A DNA stretch of 64,000 nucleotides from Diadophis punctatus similis (GCA_023053685.1 JALIGW010000003.1:44214496-44278495), one strand, 5' to 3'; positions 41,945 through 55,605 are shown, numbered from the stretch's first letter. The notes: generated by a model from the letters alone, not told the origin. Program-made: numbers and translations.

Positions 41945-44900
41945 AAACTCAGTGTGTAAGACCTCAATATCACAAAAGATATGGGGATGATATCACTACA
42001 GTTCTCAGTGATAAGTTTTCCCTTCTGATCTGCAACGAGGAAAGCTGTGCACTTTTAAAGGAACATTTTATTCAAGGTCACTGGCTTGTCTTTTCAGATG
42101 TCTTGGTAGAAACTGGAAGACCTCTTTTCTCTAGCTTTTTGTAGAGTTATTCTTGAAAGCTGACTGATGGATTTTGTGGAGGGGGAAAGTTCTGTGAAGT
42201 ACTCTTTGAGAAGGAAATTGTTCCTTTTGACACTGCAGAAGGAGTTGTCGCAAAATATTTCTTTCCAGACATCCTGGAAGAGGTAACGTCAGAGCTGCTG
42301 ATGAATCTGTCTCTGGATCATTGCTTTAAAAGAGCAAACTACTAAAACATCGGATAGGCTGAGAAATTAAAAATGTCTCTTGAGAAAAGCATTTGCTCAG
42401 GTTCTTATCCTATGTTACAGTTTGAATACAGCAGGAATTTGATCCACAGCTGCATTTTTTTCTTTCTTTCACTGTATTGTGATGACACATCTTCAGAATA
42501 TTCTTCCCAATGAAAAAAATCATGTCTTTCTACCTAAGAACACAGCGTGACTTTATGTAGTCATCACCAAACTCTGGCTGAGGTGGGGTTTGTATGCTTG
42601 ACAGAGAAAAGCATCCCGCAAATATATTTTTCCATCTCTTTTCATGAATGCTGAAATATGCATTCTTTACACTTTTCCCTGGACTAAGTCAGTAGAACAC
42701 CAAATCCATTTCCCCCCAAAATGAGTAATAAGAGCCAAATTTGTTAGAGCAACGACTTGGTGAGCATCCTCTTCTAAAAATTAAGCCTTTGGAGAGGATC
42801 TGAATTGGACATTCCAAATTAGTTCCCATTTTAATTTGTTATCATGGTTGAATTGTGCTTGGGAAAGTATTTCTTGAAAGCGTTTTCTAAAATTTTGGTT
42901 TGAATGTCTCCAGATCTTTTTTAAAACCGAGGTCAGAGTTGCAGAGTGGAATGTTTAATGTGTGCCATGAATATATTTGCCATTCTCTACAAGCATTAAT
43001 TGTATTTTCTCTTTCATTAGCATTGTCAACATTTGATTCTTGATTGCCTTCCCAGGTTTTTGCATTTCCGCATGGTTCTTGTGAACTCGTCTATCTAATA
43101 TCTTTAGAGGGGATTATTTTCCAGCACTGAAATTGTAGAGGTGCTTCCCTTGAGTGAATCTTTAGGTTCCTGTTGTACTAAGATAATTTGCTGATGTGTC
43201 AGGCTGAAGCCAGGCCAGCAGTGAGGCTAGTGCGCATATTTGTACAAGTTTATTTGCTTTGGGGGATTCTTTTATTAAAATGTAATAAAATGAGAAGCTG
43301 AATTGCATTAATTTGTAAAGAAAACAGTTTTAAACATTGGACTAGAATAATATCTTTGTTTTTAGAATCTTTGGATTAATTATTAATTGTTCAGCAGAGT
43401 AACAGATAAAGGAGCCTGTCAGAATCATGATTCTATTCTCATGGCCTAGTGCAAATAGACAAATTTTGTTTATTTCCTTCTGTTTCTCAAACATGCATAA
43501 CTAATTGGGGTATTGAGGGGCTAAATTATGATAATGGCATCAGCCTTATGGATGGTTAAAGGATTTGTGAATAAATAAATGATAGGACTATGAAACTTAA
43601 ACTTTTAGAAGGTGGGAACTTAATCTTCATCACTGATGTTTAACTGCATATTTAAGTGTTTTTATCTTTTTCTAAAACAGAAATTTCACACATTATAATG
43701 TCACTTTAGGTTTGTATAGAAAAAAGAAACCTTTGTAATCTGGGCTAAGTATTTTACTAAAGGTGCGTGCATGCGTGATGATAGCTATAGAAGTGGCAAA
43801 TATGTTGTTTGGTTTTTCATTATTTTCTATATCATTTTATATGAGAATAAGCCCCATTAGGTTTAGTGCCAGCTTCTCAGAAGGCATGTATAGGTAATAG
43901 ATGAAAAACTTCACTGTATATAAATAGCCTAAGTGGAATTTCTTACTTGATATCTCTCTACTTTGGGTGGTTTTTTTTTTTAAATGAAAAAGCTAGAAGG
44001 TTTCTAAATTATTTTTCATTCATTCTTTTAACCAAGGTTAAATATAGACCTATCTATCCAGAGAATACTGCTCACTTTGAACTGCATGTTGGTCATATTT
44101 TTTTAATTTTTATACAAACAATTTAAAATTTAAAAAAATCCAAAGCATTTTGGATGACAAAGACCACTTAAATCTACAAAGTTGTAGAAAGTTGTTTCTT
44201 CTTTGGTAATGAAATATGTATATTTAACAGATTTAAGTTGGTTATGCTCACTGTTCAATAATGTGCTGGAGGGCAGGGAATTGATGTCAGTCTAAAGATC
44301 TCTGGATAACAATTTTTTAAAAGTACAAATATTTCCATAAAATGGTTTGTTTGTTTGTTTTCTCTCTCTCTCTCAAATACAAACTGGGATATTGTTAGCA
44401 TGCTGGACAGGGGATAATGTATCTATCCTACTTTTGGACTCTGGTTTTCCACGTGCACTTTTGTCTTTGTGTTGGCTTTCAGATCTGGGTTTAGGAGGTG
44501 CTGTGCATATGTCCAAGTCTCATTCCCTCTGGAGTTTACATCATTTGTTTTCAAACTTCCAGTACATTTTCTCCTCCTTTTCTAAAAGCTGCAAGGAATT
44601 AAAAGCAGAAGTAATTGCTCAAGAGGAATCCGAGATCCAAGTTCTCTGCTTTTTAGCTGATTAAGAGCATTTACTTAGATAAGACCCTCAGTTGTTTCAT
44701 TTGGAATGCATACTACTTACTATTGGAAGGCACCAGGCAGGCGAAGACTGTCACAGGGCATATGGCAATGAATGAATACATATATATTCATTGTTGCTAT
44801 GTTTTCATAGCAACTTTTGCCGCCCTGTTGCATGATATGGATAGATTTATTATTATTTTTTGGCAGAAAATGCTTTAGATTTCCTGTCCAATATTCACTG

Positions 44901-45195
44901 TATATGTTGGTCAGTCTGTTCTTTGCTTCTTTTGGAGAAACAACCTAGCTTCTCTGTTGTGCTGCAGCACTTATAAAACTTACACATTACATCCTGTAGG
45001 TACAGTCCCAAACTAGCATTGGTAGTTTGTTTCTCGGTTAGGTTCAATGGCCAAGATGCAGATTTTTGTTTGCTAACTGCAGAGCAGTGAATGAACTATC
45101 TGTCTTTGGGCAAACTGCCTTGAATTGATGAACTGAAGTGATACAATGAGCAGCGTTTAACTGAAGCTTAGCCGGCTGCCCATTCATATCTATGG

Positions 45196-45298
45196 ATCGG
45201 GGTGGGTTCCACTTACCTTCCCTACCGGTTCGCATCGCGACGGAAGTGCACGTTTTGCCCCGTCACGTCGTGCAAAACACCCAGAAATGACCCTCTGC
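45196..45298. mobile_element. Truncated hAT-family end, host of the next insertion
   Basis: GGGGTGGGTTCCACTTACCT then CCCTACCGGTTCGCATCGCG repeats the terminal sequence of 45299-45687 in the same orientation. Its counterpart right part may run from 45688 to about 45760 (GCGCATGTGCAGAAGCC...). Confidence 0.6.
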
Positions 45299-45687
45299 CA
45301 GGGATGGGTTTCACTTACCTTCGCCACCAGTTCGCATTGCGATGTTTCGCGCACACGCGCGCATGTATCCTCGTGCTATTTCCTTTCTGCGCATGCTCAG
45401 AAGGTGGATTCAGCCTGAAACACAGCTGAGGAGCTCATCAGCTGTGCTTCGGGCGAAGAAATAAAGGGCAGTATTAACCCGGGGGTGGGCGGGAGGGCTT
45501 TTTTCAAAGCACAGAATGCTGTGAAGCCATCCAAACACAGGAAAATAGGCTGAAAATTCAGAAAAAAAGATGGTGGCGAGCATGGACCGGCACAGACAGA
45601 ACCGGATCCGTGATGCCAAAATTACATCACCAGCGGGTCGCTAACGGTTCAGGCGATCTGGTCTGAACCTGGAGGAACCCACCCCTG
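45299..45687. mobile_element. Non-autonomous hAT element, 389 bp
   Basis: CAGGGATGGGTTTCACTTAC and GGAGGAACCCACCCCTG, with a 7/8 duplication CCCTCTGC / CCCTTTGC (45291-45298, 45688-45695). Opposite-strand relative of 3327-3725. Confidence 0.87.
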
Positions 45688-45879
45688 CCCTTTGCGCATG
45701 TGCAGAAGCCTTTGCGCATGCGCAGAGGTTTGTTTTGCAAGCCACGCGACCGGAGGACTGGTTTGGGAGCACCTTGGCACAGTGGTTAAACAAGTGCAAA
45801 CAAGCTTTATAAAATTTTGCAAACAATTTCAGGGAAATCATAAAGGGGTTTCTTTTGCACACAGTAGAAGTTGCAGATA

Positions 45880-46302
45880 CAGATAGTCCTTGACTTACGA
45901 TTATGTTTGAAATTATGACAGACCCCCCCCCAAACCCCCACCTATGTGCCCATTTTTGAAGTTACAATGGCTGCATGCATACACACACTGCTGTCCCATG
46001 ATTGCATGTTGAGCATTTGGCAGCCGGGTCACCTTTAGAGCCATTTGCAGCATCCTATGGTCATGTGACCAGTTTGCTGTTATTTTTTTTGCTGGTTTTT
46101 GGCTTTTATTTCCAGTTTCTGGCAAAAGCCACCCATTGGGGAAAATTGATTAATGACTTAATGACTGCTGCATTTGCTTAACAAATGCCACAAAAAATGT
46201 CAAAAAGTTGCGTCTAGTCATGTTGATGTTTTGATTTACCACCTCAATGACTTATATCTGTAATTCCAGGCTTAATTATACTCTTAAATTGAAGACTACC
46301 TA
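45880..46302. mobile_element. Diverged pogo/Tigger-like miniature
   Basis: CAGATAGTCCTTGACTTACG at the left and GAAGACTACCTA at the right, with TA flanks (45878-45879, 46303-46304). The interior is diverged and partly rearranged. Confidence 0.75.
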
Positions 46303-47404
46303 TATTATTCATATTTACAGGAGAGTTGTGTGTTTAAAAATAATGGCAATTTGAAAATATATAACTTTGGCAGAGCGTATGGCATAGGTTAGGGCTGCAC
46401 AGTTAGGTCTCCCTGAAGCCACTATTTGCCTACAAAGACAAAATCTTCACCAAAAATTCAGCTACCTTTGAATGGAAGGCATTTATATCTCAGAATATTT
46501 CTGGGTTTTTGTTTGTTTGTTTGTTTCATTTATTTGGGAAATGTACAGCTTAACAAAGCCTAAAAGCGATGACTTTTTAAAGAGATGAAATTATCTGCTC
46601 TTTTACTGACTAAGGGAAATATTCAAGTTTCTTGTTTTAAAGTGTGTTTTAATATTATTTGTACATGCACAGAATAGTGATAATGTGTCTCATTGCTACC
46701 TTATACAGTATATTATAAAGGCTAAGGATTGCCTGGGAAGTAGTTATTTGTGTGTGCATATTGAATACCCGTATAGTCCAAATTATGGAACTTTTCATAT
46801 AAATGAATGTAAATATACAATACATGCAGAGTTTTATGAACAATGATAAAGTAATATATTGCAACTTTTTTTGTAAATATTGGGAAATGGTTGTAAAGAG
46901 TGTAAATAAATCAGATTTATATGTTGAAAGTAGAGGTCAATTTTTACTTTTTGCAATTAAATATAATTGTTGATGCACTTTGCCCCATATGGCTTTTTTC
47001 CTTTGTTAAATAAACAATGTTCTATCAAAAGCCTCTGTGTATATATGCTGTATTATGAAGTATTTAAATTGGCATGAGGGAATATGTTTTAGCAATATGC
47101 CATCTGCTAAGAAGCGGGGGGGAAACAATTTAATTGCCAAAGAAGTATGCTTATCCTAGACACACACACAACACTTCTATATGGGTTATTTCATTGCCTA
47201 ATTTTGACTACAACATTTGTGATTCTGGGATTTTTTGAATAAAGAGTGGGTTAGAAAAAGGAAAAGGAACATCTATTATGGACTCCTGGAAGTGAAGGAT
47301 ATTTCCAGGAAAAATGTGGTTTCCAAAGCATGGGTGTCTTTGGGGAAGATATTTTGGAAATAGAAGGCAGATAATATCCATCTTGACATCACTGACATTT
47401 TAAT

Positions 47405-47850
47405 GCAAGAATTAAATTCGATCTGATCTAAATGTAGTTCATAAAATCATATACCAAAATGTCCTTCCTGTCAATGATTACTTCAGCTTCAACCGCAACA
47501 ATACACATGCACGCAATAGATACAAACTTAATGTAAACCGCTCCAAACTCAACTGCAGAAAATACGACTTCAGCAACAGAGTGATCAATGCCTGGAATGC
47601 ACTATCTGACTCTGTGGTTTCTTCCCCAAACCCCAAAAACTTTAACCTTAGACTGTCTACAGTCGACCTCTCCCCATTCCTAAGAGGTCTGTAAGGGGCG
47701 TGCATAAGCGCACCACTGTGCCTACCGTCCCTGGCTTACTGTCCTATTGTCCTCATTTATCTGTACTTTTTGCTTATGTTATGTTTATACAAACACCTAT
47801 CTTGTACATGTATGACAAAGAAATAAAATAAATAAAAATAAATAAAATAA
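47405..47850 (+). mobile_element. LINE 3' fragment with C-terminal ORF remnant
   Basis: Translates to a reverse-transcriptase-ORF C-terminus (FNRNNTHARNRYKLNV ... YDFSNRVINAWNALSDSVV, then a TAA at about 47692), followed by the tail with GTGCCTACCGTCCCTGGC, CTATTGTCC, TATGTTTATACAAAC and an (AAATA)n end. The 'NRVINAWNAL' type ending is common to several LINE clades, so I leave the clade open. Confidence 0.75.
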
Positions 47851-47953
47851 AGGCTGAGTAAAAAAAATAGAGGTGATGGGAAGAAATCAATATATATCAA
47901 CTGAGCTATTTATTTTATTTACCTCTTGAAATATACAGTATAAGGTATTAATA

Positions 47954-48824
47954 CCGTGTTTCCCCAAAAATAAGAGCCACCCTGAAAACAAGCTCTAGCC
48001 TGATTTTTGGGGGTGGTCCTAATGTAAGCCCTATCCCAAAAATAAGCCCAGGGGATGGGCGTGGCCTGCCCGCCCCTTGGTGCAGCACTGATACCTGTAA
48101 GTCCGAGCGCAGAGGCAGGGGGAGACGTGCTGTGCGGCTGCCTGGCTCACAGGAGGCTCACAGGAGAAGGTTTGTGCGGCGGCACTGACAGCAGGCAGAG
48201 GCAGAGGCCTGGGAGGGGGGGAGGCAGGTGATCCCGATGCCCCGCATGGGCACCTGCACGGCTGTGGGCAAGCCAAGAGACAGTGGGATGGAGTGGGCGG
48301 AGTGTTGGGATCGCCTGCTTCCCCTCCATACCTCTGGCTCTGCCGTGCACTTTTTGCCCACAGGGAGATAAAGCTTCGTCTGCTTGCAAATGGGATACTT
48401 TGAAACTGAACTAATTGCTCCGTTTCAAAGCTTCCCATTTGCAAGCAGATAAAGCTTTGATTCTCCCTCATTTCTCCGTCTGGGCGAAAAGACTTTGGGT
48501 GCCTATGGAGCGCTTGGGAACGGAGTGTTTTGCCTGGCTGTGTCACTCGGCCTCCTGCCAAGTGCCATGCCAGTGCCGGAAGTGAGCCGGCAGCCACATG
48601 GGTTCCTACTGCACTTGGCAGTTGGTGTTGCTGCCGCCAGGCATTGGCGGGGCTGAGCGCCACGGGGCCCTGAGGTAAGCCGGTGTGCGCATCGGGCAGC
48701 TCCACCCTCCCATCTCACGGCGGTGGCACTCAAAAAAATTAAGCCCCCCCTGAAAATAAGCCTCAGTGCTTATTCCGGGGCCTAACAGAAAATAAGACGG
48801 AGTTTTATTTTCAGGGAAACACAG
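47954..48824. mobile_element. Non-autonomous relative of the 3.2 kb pogo-class element
   Basis: CCGTGTTTCCCCAAAAATAA and the complement TTATTTTCAGGGAAACACAG between TA dinucleotides (47952-47953, 48825-48826). The GC-rich interior replaces the transposase. The open frames at 48031-48733 (-) come from this interior. Confidence 0.83.
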
Positions 48825-49239
48825 TAGTATTGGACTCCCAGCAAATTCTAAAATATAAAATATAATGTTTTCAAATGCTACTGAAATGAATAAGTAAACT
48901 GAGAACTGAGTGGGTTTTTTAAAAAAACAAGGCCCTAATTGTATAAGTTTTTACAAATTTAAAGTCACATTGAACTGTACCTGAGAAACTATGAAGATTC
49001 AATGCAAACTCTAGAACACAGAATAGTGTATCCTTTTATTGATGTGCCACAAAGGCAAGAGAGTACATTATTACATTTAATTCCAGCTAAGATTTCTAAT
49101 CATCAAACTGATTTCATGTAATAATGGTTATGCTAATCTAAACACAAAAGTTATGCATTATTATCATCACTAGATATGAATTGAGCATACATGAATATTG
49201 TACAACCTTCTCTCACATTGAACAAGTGAACTTCATTTT

Positions 49240-49485
49240 AATGAGCCGAGGTGGTGCAGCAGTTAGAGTGCAGTACTGCAGGCGACTTTAGCTGACTGAT
49301 CAGCAGTTCAGCTGTTCAAATCTCACCGGCTCAAGGTTGACTCAGCCTTCCATCCTTCCGAGGTAGGTAAAATGAGGACCCAGATTGTTGGGGGCAATAT
49401 AGATATACATTGCTTAATGGTGTAAACCGCTTAGAGAGTGCTCGCACTATGAGGCGGTATATAAGTCTCACAAATAAATAAAACC
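49240..49485 (+). mobile_element. tRNA-derived SINE, full-length reference copy
   Basis: A-box region GTGGTGCAGCAGTTAGAGTG, B-box-like GCTGTTCAAATCTC, the body phrase TCCGAGGTAGGTAAAATGAG, and the end GGCGGTATATAAGTCTCACA then (AAATA)n. Confidence 0.9.
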
Positions 49486-51944
49486 TGAATTTTCAGTGCA
49501 CACGATTAAATTCATATTATGAAGATGGACTAACATATTTTGTAAGCATCACTAAAATGGGTAAGGCTAAGTACATGGAAACATCAGTGTGCATTCACTT
49601 TCTAATCAATGAGGATTAAATTCTGCCTTGCTCCTTGCTTTCAAATCTGAAGAAATAGTTGAACATCAGTCACTACGTACAATACTAAAATGTTGATCTT
49701 AATTGGAAGTATAGTTCAGTATGAAATGTCCTGCTTTCCGAGTTTCAGATAAAATATGTGTAGGACTTGGGGTATGAGAAAATTTCATGGAGGGGATAAA
49801 GCTACTATTGTTTACCCTTTCCACACTTTTCTAGAGACACTCTGTTTTGGTAAACAGAACACTATGAGCCATTTGTGCGTCAAATTCTATCTTGTTTATT
49901 TGGAAGCAATCTAATGACGATATTTGGGATATGCCCTCATTGAAAGAGAGATGGGAAGGTTAACTTTCAGATTTTTCTAATGAGTAGGGTGTGTAGAACT
50001 ATGCCTGTATCAAATTTCATGCTTCTACATCATGTGTAGAAACACTGCAATTTTGATACTTCAGTAAGATCTGTTTTTATTATATTTATGTGGGCAATTT
50101 TTACATGGAACAATATTTACAGCAGAGTTCAAAGAATAGTTCATCTTTTAGGCAAGTGAATATTTTTATCACTTGACCATGTTACTCTCCTAAAACTATA
50201 CAGAACAGTCATGTGACAACATTGGATAAAATTGCCATGCACATGAATGAGGTCACAGCTGCCTGGTTCTTGGCACTCTTTTAAAATACCTGGTTTGAGT
50301 TGACATTTTCTGGGTTATTCTGAAATAATTGCATGACTGCTCCGAGCCAGCAGAACATTCATATGTTCCTAATATGTTTTTATGCATAGGAATAAGGGCC
50401 TCATTGAAAGTCTGTCATCTTGGATCTTAGACTGCATTTTGTCAAAACCTAAAGCACATGCGGCTGTTTATATAACTATATTTTCTGCAGATGTAACAAG
50501 TGTATTATAGTCAGTCAGATCATATGTTCAGGGTTAAAACACTTAATAATGAGAGAGAAATTCTTTATGCATTCATTTTAAGGTTTATTTACTATAAAGG
50601 ATAATATTTCCTGTCTGTGGGTAGAAAAATGTCATTCTGTAATTATACAAATAATAATTCCCCAACCACTTTTCATTACTGACATATTAGTACAGTACAA
50701 TACATTCACAAAGTTAACTTTATCCATGTCCAAATAAATACACCAAACACAGAACAGTAAAATCAAGCTAATTCAGGATCCTGGAGGCTCATAGGAAACT
50801 TGGTGAAATGAAGATGCTTCTGGGAAATTTGTTACAGGTGTACTATAGAAATATTGATGGAGGATTGTGGTCCAGGTTATTAGAAGGTATCTTATTGGTT
50901 TCCCTGGTACACTGGTAATGCATTGATACAGTGCACTGTATATTGATTCAGTTGGATTGACAGTACCCACTGGTGCCTGAATTAGTATCTTTTGATTTGA
51001 CTTAGTAAATTAGGTAAACCCAGCCATTGACAGTTTTGTAAATAACAGTTTATGGGTTAGTATATGAGGTAAACTTAACCAATTATGCTGTATTCAATAA
51101 ATGATAATTTGATCTATCCAGCAACAAATGAAAATGTCCTGCACTCTGTTGAAAGCGAATGGAAATCTTAATTCACAACACAATGGCTTGCCTTCACTAC
51201 ATTTAAATATGAGATTTTAAAAACAAAATCTATTTTAATAAACCAGGGTGAAATTGGAAGGGAATTGGATTGTTAACATTATCCCGATTTTGAAACTTCC
51301 ATATGAGTCTGGGAGAATTGCAAAACAAACATCAGTGAAGCAAAAAAATATATCAAGATTCTTACAGGAAGGGGAACATATGGGACTTTTCATATGTTTG
51401 TTTACATGCCTTAATGGACATGGTCTGTGCTCACGAAAAGCTGCTAAGATGTGGCTGGTCCAGAAAGTCTTTGGGAATAGATCGTAAAGTGGATCCCCTC
51501 CCTGCGGTAAGCGATTATTGCTGCTAGAACTGTTTCCTTGAAGTGTCAGTAGTTATTATCTAATTTATGCATGTTCTTTTTATTTATATTTGCCTTTATT
51601 TTACTTGCAAAGATAAACATTAAATAGCTGAAAGGTATGATTCTGAAAACAGAACTTTAATGATACATCAGGAAAAAAAACAAGTGCCAACAAAAGATAC
51701 TATGATAAAATGTCAAAAAATCCCAAATACGTTCAGGTCCTAAGACATTGTTGGAAAGTCAAAACAAATAGGAGACATGACAGCCCCCCACTTGAAGAGA
51801 ATGTGACAGGTATAGAGCCAGTGAGGATTATCTGAACTCTTTTCAGTTCAGATTCAGGTTTGAATTTGGGATGGAAGCCACATTGGTCACTTTTGTGGAT
51901 AAACTGTGGTGGGCCCAAGAAAGAAGGAAAGCTATTCCTCTGGT
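49486..51944. other. Intergenic, nothing recognised
   Basis: AT-rich DNA with no supported coding, RNA or mobile feature. The open stretch at 51248-51487 has no domain. Confidence 0.5.
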
Positions 51945-52330
51945 TTTAAATGGAGATCTTGATTGCCTTCAAGACCATCCATCATGATATTGTTCTGGGC
52001 TATAGAGTTCTCCTTGGAGTTCTGGGCTAGTTAGGGCTAGACTGTGCTATAGTGTTGCATTGAGTGGTCTTCAGGTTTTTCAGTCATTTGCAGGGGGAAG
52101 AAAGATCAAGTTGTTGGGTGCTCCATCATGGTATACTCCATTGGTCCTTCCTTTTATTCTGTCTCTGTGAAGGCACTGATGGAGGTATCCTCAATATACT
52201 GATGAAAGCCCATTATTCAGAGTCACCCTGGGCCAGGCAAGAGAGACAATTGAGATCTTGCCTTTGTTCTTGTCTTACTGTCTGTAGATTGGAGTATCGT
52301 ATAAATTTAGAAGATGAATGAATAAGCCTG
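51945..52330 (+). mobile_element. Old L2/CR1-group LINE remnant
   Basis: The frame containing AFKTIHHDIVLGYRVLLGVL recalls the LINE motif S-A-F-D-T-I-D-H-D-I-L, and the order of later weak matches also runs on the + strand. Heavily mutated. Confidence 0.4.
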
Positions 52331-52609
52331 TCTAGCCAAAGATTAGGAGTTTGAATTGTGCTTAATAAGCGAGATTTCCCTATAAAAATATCAAACTCCA
52401 TATAAATCTATAGTTTGAAGCTTATGTAGAGAAAGCAGCTTAACAAGCAAGCTATATATAGTGCATTAAACCACAGTTTGACATTGGGACATGTTTTTCA
52501 AAGTTTGAGGTAAGGGATGAAAGGAGGACTGGGTATAAGGATGGTGGACAGTTTAAACCCCTCCTGAAGAAGTCTCAACACTGATAAGAATTTGTGAGGT
52601 TAGATTATA

Positions 52610-53640
52610 CCAGTGAGGGCACTTGAAATCACTTCAGTACTGACAAATGTAATTGGGTAAGGTGGTCTCTCAAATAACCTGGCCACAAAGGGGACAAAGG
52701 CATTACATTGAAGTAGATCCGGAAGCAAACCCGAGAGTAGAGCATCTTAGAATAATCCAATTGAGAGGTGACTGAGGCACGAGTAATTATGAATAAAGCT
52801 TCACAATTAAGGAATGGCATAACTGGCCCGCAACATGAAGGTATGCAAATGCCCCCTTAGCCATGACAGCCACTTGCTCTTTGAACCCAGAAGGACCCTC
52901 AGATTGCATTTTGGGGCTGTCAGGGCCTGTACAACCCAAGCACCCAAGATGGCATAGTCCTAGAACTGACAGGCCCCAAAACTCAAAACCACTCAACTTT
53001 GCTAGGGTTCAACTAATGCCTATTGTTCCCCATCAGACTTTCACAGGGATGTATACTCATTCCATGATGATGGATGATCTCACCCAGCAGTCTCATGTAG
53101 ATGTTGAACCATGTGGCACCCCACATTGTACAGGCCAGGGGTGGGATCTCTTCTCCCCAATCACCACTGACTGGAATTGACCCTGGAGAAAGGAGGTGAA
53201 CCAGGAAACAGAGTGGCCACCCATTCCCAGTCCCAGTCCCTTGAACCAATCCAGAAGGATGCTATGGTCAATGGTATTGAAAGCAGCAGAGAGATCAAGT
53301 AGGACAAGGGTGGATGCACAAACTCCATTCCACCCACATCAGAGATCATTTAAAAGCATGACCAATGCTGTTTCCATCCCATACCCAGGACTGAATGCTG
53401 AGTGAAAGGGATCTGGAAAATCCACTTCATCCAAGTTCCTCTGAAGTTTCTGTGCAACCACATTCTCCACTACCTTCCCCAGAAAACAGAGGTTAGATAA
53501 TAGATAAAAATTGTCCAATATAGTGGGATCCACTGATGGCTTCTTGAACTGGGAGTAAACCTCTTTAAGAGGTAACAAAAAAAAACAACAACCCCTCATT
53601 CAGGGACGAGTTCACCACTGCTGGAACCCATTCATACATC
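52610..53640 (-). mobile_element. Degenerate CR1-L3-like LINE fragment
   Basis: Minus-strand peptides KKPSVDPTILDNFYLLSNLC, GKVVENVVAQKL, FNIYMRLLGEIIHHHG and TSQLDYSKMLYSRV follow the order of the 26520-29665 ORF. Many stops, frameshifts and deletions (the YADD region is lost). Confidence 0.8.
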
Positions 53641-54015
53641 ACTATCATTACCCTGGGACAAGTTGACAGATTGCAGGGGTTTCACAGTTTGACTGGCTTG
53701 GTGTTCAGTCCTCCAGACTGGGGTTGCCGCAGCACAATCTTTTTGGACTGTCATCTCCTTTTGGGATTGTACCTTCTTCACTTTTTTTTTGCTTTCCCAG
53801 ATGTTTGCACACACACACACACACATGCCTTCAGATTGCTTTCCCACATTCTCTGATGCTAATGTAAACCATTTCTCCGCTCCTTTTTAATTGTCTCATT
53901 GTTGCTCGGATGCCACGAGGATCAAACAAGGAACAAAGATTGTTCCTTGGTACCTATTTCTGCTGTAGAATTTTTTGTATCAAGTTGAATTTCACAAATG
54001 CAAAAAGAGCATTCT

Positions 54016-54022
54016 TTGGAAT

Positions 54023-54101
<79 letters not shown>

Positions 54102-54200
54102 TTTGTCAAACATGGATAGTAGTAATTTGTATAAACATAAGTAAAAAGTAACGATAAAAGAGGACAATAGGACAGTAGGACAGGGATGGTAGACACGCTT
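54016..54200 (-). mobile_element. LINE 3'-tail fragment with expanded (ATTT)n
   Basis: An ATTT tract of about 85 bp (54019-54103), then TTGTCAAACATGGATAGTAG, TTTGTATAAACATAAGTAAA and GGACAATAGGACAGTAGGAC, reverses to the tail seen at 7545-7700 and 47700-47850. Confidence 0.75.
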
Positions 54201-55324
54201 TAGCTTCATTCCAAAGTGCCTTCCTTCACTGCAACTTAAAAATTTTAGATAACAAAAAATGGCAAGGGAAGTGTCTTGCAGCACTGTTGGGGGGTTGGGG
54301 GCCCCCAGGCAATGTAAGAGGAATATGCTTCACCACATCTGGGCAGAAATGATGCCCACTGGGAGATGTAAGGGTTGAATGGAGCAAGGAGTTTCTAGAG
54401 CAGACAGGAAAACTTGTGGCAAAGAAAGTTTATTTACTTAACAGGCCATTGCTGGATCAACTGCAAGATTTAAAAACACACACACAGCTGCTGACTAGGG
54501 GAGAACATAACAGATCATCAATCCAGGATAAAATGGTTGCAGAGGACAGTGACTGGCCATGAGAGGAAAGGATGTGCTAGGCATTGTAGCAACTATAAAC
54601 CATCCACTTAGAAGGCTTAAAACATTTTAAGATGGAAAACAGCAGTTTTGAAGTGGAGCAGGAGAGACTCCATTTGCAGTAGGCTGGGAGTCAGTTGAGG
54701 GTGACCTCCATTCTAGCAGTCGGCAAGTGGTGGGTGGCCCATCCTGGGTATGGGACAAGCCCAAAGAGCAGATCTGTCTTTGGTTAGGATGGAGAATCCA
54801 GGGTGGCCATCAAATACCTTAGTATTGCCATGGGTCTGGTCTGGTTTGCTGGATCGCATAGTTGGGCTCGGAGAACTGAGATAGAGGTCATATCACAGTC
54901 CCCAGCTCGGTCCCCTCCCAATGTCTTGTGTGTTTTATGACCCTGGCTGTATCCTTATTGGCAGTTCTGCAGACTCTGTGTCTCCTCAGCCATTTATCTG
55001 CGTTCTGACTTTTATGCTCACTAGAACTTAATACAAACATAAGCAAGGCCAGAAAGAGAAAAAGAACAACAATCCTGTCTCTCATTACAAAATGCAGCTT
55101 CATGTTTCAGACTTCATCAAAGTCATAAAGCAATTCAAAAACACTACGTTGGCAAATACAGGAAAAATACAGAAATTCCTAACAGTACACACATTAAAAC
55201 ATCTTAACCATCTGGCTGTTTGAAATGTGTTTTGAGGGAGGGGAGTGAATTATAAAGAGGATTACAGTTTGTATAATTTATTCCATTTCATATCTACAAT
55301 ATGGAGTTGGAGCTCAACCCAAAA
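54201..55324. other. Intergenic, nothing recognised
   Basis: No supported feature. The open stretch at 54888-55103 (-) has no recognisable domain. Confidence 0.45.
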
Positions 55325-55605
55325 TAAATTTATTTAGTTATATTTATATATTTTTATCCTGCCTTTATTATTTTTATAAGTAACTCAAGGCTGCAAACAT
55401 ACCCAATACTCCTTTCTTCTTCTTATTTTCCCCACAGCAACAACCCTGTGAGGTGGAATGGGCTGAGAGAGATTGATTGGCCCAAAGTCATCCAGCCAGT
55501 TTTCATGCCTAAAGTGGGATTAGAACTCACAGTCTCCTGGTTTCTAGCCTGGTGCTTTAACCGCTTCCTAAAACTTACTGTTGCATAATCTTCAAGAAAT
55601 CTGGG
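55325..55605 (-). mobile_element. CORE-SINE (MIR-like) element
   Basis: Reversed, it contains a tRNA-like head (GGTTAAAGCACCAGGC, GGAGACTGTGAGTTCTAATC), the MIR-type core 'GATGACTTTGGGCCAATC' and 'CCTCACAGGGTTGTTG', and an AT-rich LINE-like tail. Confidence 0.65.

Larger units (their letters stand above)
41945..47035 (+). other. Probable long 3' UTR of the C6orf89-like gene
   Basis: No further coding exon is seen after the TGA. Possible poly(A) signals AATAAA are at 43284-43289, 46905-46910 and 47009-47014; the last has a GT-rich stretch about 20-40 bp downstream. 45196-46302 is mobile-element sequence. Open frames at 41941-42144 and 44347-44664 lack domains. The end point is uncertain. Confidence 0.3.

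Noticed and set aside
44347..44664. 105-codon open stretch after the C6orf89-like gene
   Set aside because: No homology recognised; it is probably chance in a 3' UTR or intergenic DNA.
48031..48733. 224-codon minus-strand frame rich in Pro, Ala and Cys
   Set aside because: Interior of a TA-flanked non-autonomous element; no domain and overlapping frames on the same strand.
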